DNA from: Mycoplasmatota bacterium
Lineage (GTDB): Bacteria; Bacillota_I; Bacilli_A; RF39; UBA660
DNA: 6,958 nucleotides
Assembly: GCA_012840755.1 (NCBI GenBank)
Contig: DUWA01000006.1
Span: 1 to 6,958 of the forward strand
Direction of reading: 5' to 3'
This document shows, in pieces, positions 1 to 5,572 of this stretch. The translations under genes were made by a program, and so were the position numbers. Positions within the stretch are counted from its first letter, which is position 1. Every line of letters begins with the position of its first letter. The notes below the pieces were generated by a model. The model was not told where the DNA came from, made no database searches, and was given only the letters and a program-made list of their open reading frames with translations.

Positions 1-1
1 A

Positions 2-97
2 TATGTTTACTCAGATAATGTTGGTTCAAATAAGATATTTACACATCAAGAGTTCCAATTTAACAAAAACCTTGATTATTATATAGTAAAAAAATAA
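2..97 (+). CDS. C-terminal end of an unidentified upstream protein (partial)
   Basis: An open frame enters from the left edge of the window and stops at TAA 95-97, giving 31 residues that end in YYIVKK. The composition is protein-like (aromatic and charged residues, no homopolymer run). The stop is followed directly by a hairpin with a T tract, as expected at a gene end. The piece is too short to assign a family, and I do not recognise it. The alternative is non-coding sequence that happens to be open for 96 bases, which is not rare at this AT content, although the terminator placed right at the stop argues for a real gene. Confidence 0.5.
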   Translation, partial: YVYSDNVGSNKIFTHQEFQFNKNLDYYIVKK

Positions 98-118
98 AAG
101 AGATACATGTCTCTTTTT
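96..118 (+). terminator. Rho-independent terminator of the upstream gene
   Basis: AAAAGAGA (96-103) pairs with TCTCTTTT (110-117) across a 6-base loop, and the 3' arm runs into a T tract. The stem has only two G:C pairs, so it is weak, but it begins inside the stop codon of the upstream reading frame. The arms are nearly symmetric, so it could also work weakly in the other direction. Confidence 0.6.
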
Positions 119-154
119 ACTATATTTATTTTTAAACCTTGAATATAATAATTT

Positions 155-167
155 GAGGGATAATATG
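155..167 (+). promoter_or_regulatory. Ribosome binding site that decides the glycosyltransferase start
   Basis: GAGG at 155-158 sits 6 bases before ATG 165-167. A longer frame could begin at TTG 153, but that codon overlaps this Shine-Dalgarno sequence and has no site of its own. ATG 165 is therefore preferred. Confidence 0.7.
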
Positions 168-1532
168 AAAAGAAAAACATCAATAATAATATTAAGTTAT
201 AACAATTTAGAATTATTAAAAACTTGTATTGAAAGTATACGTAATTATACTTTAAAAGACGATTATGAACTTATTATAGTGGATAATAATTCTACTGAAG
301 ATGTTAAAGAGTATTTGAAAAATCAGAAAGACATTATATTAAAATTAAATGATGAGAATTATGGATTCCCAAAAGGTTGCAATATTGGTATAGATTTAGC
401 AAATAAGGAAAATGATATATTACTATTAAATAATGACACGATTGTAACCACTAATTGGTTAAAAAATTTAAAAGAATGTTTATATAGTAGAGAAGATATT
501 GGTGCAGTGGGACCAGTTTGCGGAAAAACTGATAATTTACAATATATAAATTTGAAATATGAAAATTTTGAACAAATGCAGGATGAAGCGAAAAAAAACA
601 ACATATCTGATTCAAATAGATGGGAAGAAAAAGTGTTTTTGATAGGATATTGTATATTAATAAAAAGAGATGTTTTTAATAAGGTAGGTTATTTGGATGA
701 AACTTATACTCCAGGCTATATAGAAGATAATGATTATTCTTTAAGAATTTTAAAAGAAGGATATAAGTTATATTTATGCCATGATTGTTATATATATCAT
801 CATTTAGGAGTTGAATTTAGAAAGGATTTGACGAAGTTATATCAAATTCTTGATAAAAATAGAAATTATTTTTATTCTAAATGGGGGTTTAGTGCTTTTG
901 AATTTGATGAAATCAAAAGATACTCATTAGAAATAATCAAGAAATTAGAAAAAGATAAACAATATGATATATTAGATTTATATAGTGGAATAGGAGCAAG
1001 TACATTAAAAATAAAAAATATATTTAAAACAAGTAATGTTTTATCTTTTGAAGAAAATGTAAGTAAGGCAAACATTAGTAAATGTGTTTCAAATACAATA
1101 AATGCGAATTTCAATGATGTTACTAATGTTATAAATAAAAAGTTTGATATAATTGTAGTTGAGGATCTATTAGAAAAACAAGAAAATATTAACGAAATAT
1201 TATGTAAGGTAAAATCATTATTAAAAGAAAACGGGTTATTAGTAGGTAGTTTTTATAATGCAAATTATTATAAAAATATATATGAACTATTACAAGATAG
1301 ATGGTTATATGCAAAAAGGGTTGCTTATGATGCATATGATAAAAAAAATTATACTAAGGAAGATATGTATAAAATTTTAATGTCTAATGGTTTTAAAGAA
1401 ATTGATTTTTTACATTGGTATAATTACAATGAAGAAGATGAGGAAAATATTTTCAAATTAGGAGATTTAGTAGGTGAACAAAGAATATATCTATATAAAA
1501 CTTATGCATATTCATTTATAGCAAAAAAATAA
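165..1532 (+). CDS. GT2-family glycosyltransferase fused to a SAM methyltransferase-like domain
   Basis: This 455-residue protein (from ATG 165) has two modules. Residues 4 to about 240 form a GT-A, family 2 glycosyltransferase of the rhamnosyltransferase-like group. It starts with SIIILSYNN, has the nucleotide-binding VDNNS (39-43), a DXD-like NND (89-91), and the signature GYLDE...PGYIEDNDYSLR (175-194) followed by YHHLG (211-215). Residues about 266-455 look like a Rossmann class I methyltransferase: a glycine-rich motif I LDLYSGIGAST (270-280), an acidic FEEN after the second strand (295-298), FDIIVVEDLLE (327-337) and LLKENGLLVGSF (352-363). There is no signal peptide or membrane segment, so it should act in the cytoplasm. 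By family it would transfer an activated sugar during surface glycan assembly; the methyltransferase-like part may methylate the sugar or only bind SAM. The substrate cannot be read from sequence. It follows a terminator, so it is probably its own transcription unit, and it ends convergently with the permease gene. Confidence 0.88.
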   Translation: MKRKTSIIILSYNNLELLKTCIESIRNYTLKDDYELIIVDNNSTEDVKEYLKNQKDIILKLNDENYGFPKGCNIGIDLANKENDILLLNNDTIVTTNWLKNLKECLYSREDIGAVGPVCGKTDNLQYINLKYENFEQMQDEAKKNNISDSNRWEEKVFLIGYCILIKRDVFNKVGYLDETYTPGYIEDNDYSLRILKEGYKLYLCHDCYIYHHLGVEFRKDLTKLYQILDKNRNYFYSKWGFSAFEFDEIKRYSLEIIKKLEKDKQYDILDLYSGIGASTLKIKNIFKTSNVLSFEENVSKANISKCVSNTINANFNDVTNVINKKFDIIVVEDLLEKQENINEILCKVKSLLKENGLLVGSFYNANYYKNIYELLQDRWLYAKRVAYDAYDKKNYTKEDMYKILMSNGFKEIDFLHWYNYNEEDEENIFKLGDLVGEQRIYLYKTYAYSFIAKK

Positions 1533-1553
1533 GAGATTATCTCTTATTTTTTT
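1523..1553. terminator. Bidirectional rho-independent terminator between convergent genes
   Basis: A14-rich arm AAAAAAATAAGAGA (1523-1536) is the exact complement of TCTCTTATTTTTTT (1540-1553), leaving a 3-base loop. Each strand reads an A-rich arm, a hairpin and then a T tract, so it can end transcription of the + strand glycosyltransferase and of the - strand permease. Both stop codons (1530-1532 on +, 1537-1539 on -) lie inside the hairpin. Confidence 0.85.
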
Positions 1554-2331
1554 TAAATTTTCTTTCGATAAATAAAATTCCATAATACATAAATGATGCA
1601 ACAATTGCTAAAATGAATATTCCAGTTACTACTAGATTTAAATTAAATACTTGAGAGCCATACATTATTAAATATCCAAGTCCAGATTTAGATACTAAAA
1701 ATTCTCCCATAATTACTCCGACTAAAGACATACTTATGTTTATTTTAAGGGAACTAATAATGCTTGAATAACTACTAGGAAGTATTAATTTAAAAAATGT
1801 TTGTCTTTTAGTTGCTGAAAAAGATTTCATTAATTTAAGTTTATTTATATTAACTTCTGTGAATGCCTGATAAACTGTTTGGATTGTAATAATTGTTGAT
1901 ATTAAAAGAGCCATAATTATTATTGATTTCATTCCGGCTCCAGCCCATATAATGATAATTGGACCTAGAGCAACTTTAGGCAGACTATTTAATATAGTTA
2001 AATAAGGATCAAATACTTTAGATAAGAATTTATTCCACCATAATATAGCGGCCACAATAATTCCTATCATAGTAGATGATAAGAAGCTAATCAATGTTTC
2101 ATATACTGTAATAAAAATATGATGGTATAAATTGTTAGACTTATGAAGTCTAATTATCGTTTTAAATACTTCTTTTGGACTTGAGGAAATAAATGAATTA
2201 ATTATATTTTTATCAGCTAGTATTTGCCAGATAATTAAGAATAAAACCATAATTATAATTTGTGTAAATCTAACTAATATTCTGTTTGCCTTTATCTTAT
2301 AAAGATAAACCTTGTGTTCATCACTATACAT
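1537..2331 (-). CDS. ABC transporter permease, TauC/SsuC-like
   Basis: The protein has 264 residues from ATG 2331, the usual length for this permease family (nitrate/sulfonate/taurine/thiamine-precursor importers). It is strongly hydrophobic, with membrane segments near residues 24-39, 76-98, 111-131, 136-155, 190-210 and 232-254. The loop at about 158-186 (EVNINKLKLMKSFSATKRQT followed by KLILPSS) matches the EAA motif that docks on the ATPase. Other family marks are SPKEVF (51-56), the SLP between segments 2 and 3 (116-118) and GEFLVSKSGLGYL (209-221). ATG 2331 overlaps the stop of the ATPase frame by 8 bases, typical of translational coupling, so it is preferred over an in-frame TTG at 2340 that lies only 3 bases from GGAAGG. 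The importer substrate is unknown; a small organic anion or thiamine precursor is typical. Its ATPase partner is broken here and no substrate-binding protein is in view, so the transporter may not work. Confidence 0.88.
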   Translation of the reverse strand: MYSDEHKVYLYKIKANRILVRFTQIIIMVLFLIIWQILADKNIINSFISSSPKEVFKTIIRLHKSNNLYHHIFITVYETLISFLSSTMIGIIVAAILWWNKFLSKVFDPYLTILNSLPKVALGPIIIIWAGAGMKSIIIMALLISTIITIQTVYQAFTEVNINKLKLMKSFSATKRQTFFKLILPSSYSSIISSLKINISMSLVGVIMGEFLVSKSGLGYLIMYGSQVFNLNLVVTGIFILAIVASFMYYGILFIERKFKKNKR

Positions 2332-2503
2332 TATGTTCAATATCCTTCCATATTAAATCATAGTAATATGCAAACTCTTTAGCTTTTCTATTTTCAATAG
2401 GTGTTGATTTATTAGTTAAATTAATTTCATATATATTTTTAATTACAGCAGGTCTTTTCGATAAAACAATAATTTTGTCAGCCATACTAATAGCCTCGGC
2501 TAT
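2324..2503 (-). pseudogene. 3' remnant of an ABC transporter ATPase (TauB/SsuB-like), interrupted
   Basis: Reading the - strand from 2503 gives 59 residues that start IAEAISMADKIIVLSKRP and end at TAG 2326-2324. This matches the region just after the H-loop of importer ATPases, where the family reads roughly T-H-D-I-x-E-A-x-x-x-A-D-x-(hydrophobic)4-x-x-R-P. The expected T-H-D before the I-x-E-A is absent: the upstream codons read I-I-I-L-I-Q-L and hit TGA at 2527-2525. Walker A, signature and Walker B segments are therefore missing, about three quarters of a normal 250-residue protein. There is no start codon with a Shine-Dalgarno site for the fragment. The stop overlaps the permease ATG, so this was the first partner in that operon. 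The break coincides with inverted repeats and foreign genes, which points to insertion rather than slow decay. The N-terminal portion probably lies beyond the right edge. Confidence 0.85.
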
Positions 2504-2533
2504 TAGTTGAATTAGTATGATTATTCAATAATC
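2483..2533. repeat. Nested inverted repeats at the ATPase/element junction; candidate recombinase attachment site (attL-like)
   Basis: Three perfect inverted repeats are packed here. ACTAATAGCC (2486-2495) and GGCTATTAGT would be complementary around a central TC (2496-2497); nine pairs (2487-2495 with 2498-2506) plus A2486:T2507 are perfect. CATACTAAT (2483-2491) is complementary to ATTAGTATG (2511-2519). GATTATT (2519-2525) is complementary to AATAATC (2527-2533) around one base. The left part codes for conserved ATPase residues, while the right part does not resemble the family. A symmetric site of about 50 bp with a central dinucleotide is what large serine recombinases use. No T tract follows the GC-containing stem on either strand, so a terminator is unlikely. 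The att assignment is inference. Confidence 0.5.
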
Positions 2534-2555
2534 AATAATTATGTAAAATAACTAT

Positions 2556-2780
2556 TTAGTTTATATAAAATTCAATTAAAGATGCAGTATATAAACCTAG
2601 TGCTGGAATATAGTTAGATTTAAAATTAACTTCTAGTCCTATAATGTTTTTGATGGGTCTATTAATAGGATTAATAAAATTCAAAGTTGAAAAATAATAT
2701 AAGTTACCATCATTACCTTTTATATAACCGCTTTCCTCATCGATTAACTGATCAATAATACCAGTTATTTCCTGATTCAT
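2556..2780 (-). CDS. Small cold-shock/OB-fold-like protein, cargo gene 2
   Basis: The protein has 74 residues from ATG 2780. The order GIIDQLIDEESGYIKGNDGN followed by LYYF and later IGLEVNF resembles a cold-shock-type OB fold, where a G-x-(hydrophobic) strand, an E/K-x-G-(F/Y)-I strand, a D-G turn and an aromatic-rich strand are followed by G-x-x-V-x-F. The classic RNP1 and RNP2 aromatic motifs are only partly kept (GYI, LYYF), so nucleic-acid binding is plausible but not shown. ATG 2780 has AAAGGA ending 9 bases upstream, inside the end of the preceding gene; an in-frame TTG at 2801 is upstream of that site and rejected. Only one base separates it from the TAA of the 833-aa gene, so the two are one translationally coupled operon and probably one functional unit. 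No convincing terminator follows. Confidence 0.72.
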   Translation of the reverse strand: MNQEITGIIDQLIDEESGYIKGNDGNLYYFSTLNFINPINRPIKNIIGLEVNFKSNYIPALGLYTASLIEFYIN

Positions 2781-2781
2781 A

Positions 2782-5283
2782 TTAACGCTTCCTTTCTTCA
2801 ATATAATTACTATTTTTTATATTAGATAAAGCCGTTAAATATTCATTTTTAGCTCTATGATCGTAAGGAAGGCAACATGATATTATATTTGCGTTATCAT
2901 CAATTGCTATAAACCAATCCTTATTTCCAATTATATAACTATAATCGCTTACATTTAAAGGTTTATAGTTTCTTTTTTCTTTATTTTTATTTGGAATGTT
3001 TTTAAAATTAATATTATCATAGTATATAGAATTAATTATTTGATTAATTCTCTCTTTATCTTTTTCATTTAATGTATCATATATATAGTTAGGTATTCTA
3101 TTTTGATAATATACTTCAGTTGGTTTATAATGGTTAATTTTTACATTATTAACAGAAGTGATTATGTAATTTTTGATATCTTCCTTATGATAATCAGCAT
3201 AAAAGCTACCGTCTATAAAAATATTTTCATCTATAGATATAGATTTAAGATTTTCATTATTTAGGAATTTTTCAATATTTAAATCAGTAATAATAACAGC
3301 TTCTATTTTTTCATTAGAATTACTTCTCTCAATAATTTTATTTCCCATTTCCTTTATAGCATCTAATAAACGATGAGCAATTTCTTCATTTTCTGGTTCA
3401 GGATCAATACCGTTTCCATATATTGTATTCCCGTTTCTAATGAAAGGGCAAGTATAAAAATTATTTTTTTCATCCCATAATCCAACGATCATTGAGTTTT
3501 TATTAGTCATGCAATATTCCAAAAATTCTTCGCCTTTTCCACTTACCTTCAAACAGCTCTGTGTATCGATGCCAGAAACAATTAATGAAGGAGAATCAAA
3601 TGGAATTGTACAATATTTAATATTGTTTTTAATACTTTTTTCAATTATAGGTATAGTTGAACTTATTTTAAACTTTCTTTTAGCATGTAATTCTTTTGAT
3701 CTTTTTAATATTTCCTCTTTTGATTCATTACAGTATTTTTGGGATTTCATTATTTTTGCAATAGTTGCTAAAGTTAAGTCTTGTTCATTTGGTTCTAAAT
3801 GATAAAATAAGATTTTACTAACTTCAATGACATCAAGCATAGAATTAATAGATAATCTATTGTTAGAATTAGAAATAATTTTTTCGATTTTATTGAAATT
3901 ATTGATAACAATATCTATTGTGTCATTTAATCCAAATGCTTGTTTATTTATAACTAATCGCAAAATACAATCATTATTATTCTTTAAATTACCTAGTAAA
4001 AAATTAATTAAATTATTGTTTAAAATTGGTCTTCCGTTATCATCAAAATTTATTTTTGAAATATCAATATCTTTAAAAAAATTATACAATTCATCGCTAG
4101 TAATTTCAGTTTTTTCAATTTTATTTAAGTCATAGTATTGACTGATATATTTATCAATAAACATCTTTTTAAAGTACTGTTCTCTTTTATTAACCTCTTT
4201 TAGTAAAAATGATTTTATAAGTTCTTTATTTTCAGGATTAATTTCATTACTATTCATATCACTTTTCAGCTTATCTAATAAATCAGTAATATAATCATTG
4301 TTATCATTTACAAAAAAGGTTTTAAAAAAATCTATATCATTGTTTTTAATAGCATGAGCTGCTTTTTCAACAACTTCATAACTAACAAAATGATCTTGGT
4401 GTTCTATTCTATATTGCCTTTGATTATCAATAAATAGGGTTGTAGCAGCACGTTTCAAAGCTGCTTCATTTATTTTAGTAAATTTATTATCTATTATTTT
4501 TGAAGTGTTATCAAAACCAAAAATAGAATACATGTTTAAAGCAGTGATTAAAATATGGTAATCACTCATGTTATTATTCATCTTTTTTATTTTTTCAATT
4601 ATTAAGTTCATATGTTTTTCATTAACTTTATTAATAATATCTATATTTAAATCAGTATCTATATTATCCGATTGTTTATTAGAGTTTAATATTAAATTAA
4701 ATTTATTGAATATAATAAAATCTAGCTGTGTATCTAATTTTAATAAATAATAAGGGTTTCTAGATTTATTATTTATTTTAGTTATAAAGGAATCTGTAAG
4801 GTTATCGTCTATTTTATATTTACCTTTTACATAGTACTTAATGTCATCAATTGAATTAAAAAATAATGAAAAATCAAAATTTACAGTAGCTTTTTCAAAT
4901 AAATTATTTGGCAGTTTTCGAATTAGTTGAAAAAAATAAGATGGATTATACTGTTTTAATTGATGTGGATAAGATAATATTTTTAGTTTTATCTCTTCAT
5001 CAGACAAATCAATTAAATCTTTTCCGTTATTATTTTTAGGAGCCGAAATTATTTTTAAAAAAATAGTAGGGTTTTCTATCATCTTGATTTTTATATCATT
5101 ACTAGAACGCATGTAAAATAGTCTGAATTTATTTTCATCTAAAGAGTTTATTTCATTTATTAATAAATCGAAGTTTTTTAAAATAACCGTAGAATAATTA
5201 TTAATTTCTGATAAAAAAATAGGTATAGGTATATCAGCAGCATTAATAAATAAATTCTTAACAGAATTAGTTAAATTTTCCAT
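2782..5283 (-). CDS. Large protein of unknown function, cargo gene 1 (833 aa)
   Basis: I do not recognise this 833-residue protein. It starts at ATG 5283 with AGGGAG 9 bases upstream. Residues 1 to about 540 look mainly helical, rich in Asn, Lys and Ile, with recurring short helix pairs such as ENPTIFLKII (70-79), YNPSYFFQLIRKLP (112-125) and RNPYYLLKLD (175-184), suggestive of a helical-repeat scaffold. From about 540 the texture changes: PSLIVSGIDTQSCLKVSG (565-582), NSMIVGLWDEKNNFYTCPFI (596-615) and GNTIYGNGID (618-627) look like beta strands around an S-C pair at 576-577. This arrangement loosely recalls the C-terminal part of PcfJ-like proteins found on plasmids and phages, but that is a visual resemblance only. 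The end (DWFIAIDDNANIISCCLP, 789-806) repeats a strand-turn-strand with a Cys pair. There is no Walker A motif, signal peptide or membrane segment, so it should be cytoplasmic. It is the first gene of a two-gene operon on the element. Confidence 0.85.
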   Translation of the reverse strand: MENLTNSVKNLFINAADIPIPIFLSEINNYSTVILKNFDLLINEINSLDENKFRLFYMRSSNDIKIKMIENPTIFLKIISAPKNNNGKDLIDLSDEEIKLKILSYPHQLKQYNPSYFFQLIRKLPNNLFEKATVNFDFSLFFNSIDDIKYYVKGKYKIDDNLTDSFITKINNKSRNPYYLLKLDTQLDFIIFNKFNLILNSNKQSDNIDTDLNIDIINKVNEKHMNLIIEKIKKMNNNMSDYHILITALNMYSIFGFDNTSKIIDNKFTKINEAALKRAATTLFIDNQRQYRIEHQDHFVSYEVVEKAAHAIKNNDIDFFKTFFVNDNNDYITDLLDKLKSDMNSNEINPENKELIKSFLLKEVNKREQYFKKMFIDKYISQYYDLNKIEKTEITSDELYNFFKDIDISKINFDDNGRPILNNNLINFLLGNLKNNNDCILRLVINKQAFGLNDTIDIVINNFNKIEKIISNSNNRLSINSMLDVIEVSKILFYHLEPNEQDLTLATIAKIMKSQKYCNESKEEILKRSKELHAKRKFKISSTIPIIEKSIKNNIKYCTIPFDSPSLIVSGIDTQSCLKVSGKGEEFLEYCMTNKNSMIVGLWDEKNNFYTCPFIRNGNTIYGNGIDPEPENEEIAHRLLDAIKEMGNKIIERSNSNEKIEAVIITDLNIEKFLNNENLKSISIDENIFIDGSFYADYHKEDIKNYIITSVNNVKINHYKPTEVYYQNRIPNYIYDTLNEKDKERINQIINSIYYDNINFKNIPNKNKEKRNYKPLNVSDYSYIIGNKDWFIAIDDNANIISCCLPYDHRAKNEYLTALSNIKNSNYIEERKR

Positions 5284-5300
5284 GGGTTTTCACTCCCTTT
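5284..5300 (-). promoter_or_regulatory. Ribosome binding site of the 833-aa gene
   Basis: The - strand reads AAAAGGGAGTGAAAACCC directly before ATG 5283. AGGGAG ends 9 bases from the start codon, a strong site that fixes this start. Confidence 0.7.
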
Positions 5301-5320
5301 TAAGTAAATTAATTAATTAT

Positions 5321-5349
5321 ATTCTATCATTAAAAAAAATAAATGTAAA
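5321..5349 (-). promoter_or_regulatory. Candidate sigma-A promoter of the cargo operon
   Basis: On the - strand TTTACA (5349-5344) and TAGAAT (5326-5321) are separated by 17 bases, a good match to the -35 and -10 consensus. The predicted start of transcription near 5314 gives a leader of about 30 bases with the ribosome binding site in it. A perfect 12-base palindrome TAAATTAATTTA (5346-5357) overlaps the -35 element and could be an operator, though such AT palindromes arise easily by chance here. Confidence 0.5.
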
Positions 5350-5436
5350 TTAATTTATTAGTTTCTTTATGGAGTAAACTATATTTTGTAAAGTATTATT
5401 AACAAAATCATAAATTTAATTATAAGAGGTTGATTT

Positions 5437-5571
5437 ATGAAAAAAGATATATTGAAAAGTGATAAAAAAATTATATTGTCTAAAACTCTACAAGAAGAAA
5501 TGATGAAGTTTTTCCTAAAAACATCTATTCCAAGAATTTTGCAAGAAAAAAAAGATAAGGCGAACAATTAA
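5437..5571 (+). CDS. 44-aa protein coupled to the serine recombinase
   Basis: ATG 5437 has AGAGG (5425-5429) seven bases upstream. The 44 residues are charged and mainly helical: a Lys-rich start (MKKDILKSDKK) followed by LQEEMMKFFLKTSIPRILQE and a basic tail. Its TAA (5569-5571) is one base before the TTG start of the recombinase, so the two are translationally coupled. There is no recognisable DNA-binding motif. In this position it could be a recombination directionality factor, a regulator of the recombinase, or a leader ORF that only delivers ribosomes to the TTG start; I cannot choose among these. The good ribosome binding site, non-random composition and tight spacing support a real gene. 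Confidence 0.7.
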   Translation: MKKDILKSDKKIILSKTLQEEMMKFFLKTSIPRILQEKKDKANN

Positions 5572-5572
5572 C

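Noticed and set aside
144..149. TATAAT as -10 box of the glycosyltransferase gene
   Set aside because: Transcription would start at about 156, inside the ribosome binding site, and no -35 element is present at the proper distance.
153..164. TTG 153 as start of the glycosyltransferase
   Set aside because: It overlaps the GAGG ribosome site serving ATG 165 and has none of its own; the GT2 fold starts right after ATG 165.
2338..2340. TTG 2340 as permease start
   Set aside because: Only 3 bases from GGAAGG, whereas ATG 2331 overlaps the ATPase stop as is typical for this operon type.
2519..2533. Hairpin as terminator of the cargo operon
   Set aside because: The stem is almost all A:T, with no T tract after it; it fits better with the other repeats at the junction.
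2781..2801. TTG 2801 start for the small cold-shock-like protein
   Set aside because: It lies upstream of the AAAGGA site that serves ATG 2780; the extra residues add nothing to the fold.
3534..3548. VSGKGEE in the 833-aa protein as a Walker A loop
   Set aside because: The spacing G-x4-G-K-(S/T) is not met and no Walker B segment follows, so there is no sign of an NTPase.
3509..4750. Three + strand open frames (3509-3802, 3827-4135, 4568-4750)
   Set aside because: They lie opposite the 833-aa gene and read as hydrophobic Leu/Ile/Phe-rich strings, the usual antisense of a Lys/Asn-rich gene, with no ribosome sites.
5379..5567. - strand open frame over the 44-aa ORF
   Set aside because: Antisense shadow: low-complexity Ile/Leu/Phe sequence without a ribosome site, opposite a well-initiated ORF coupled to the recombinase.
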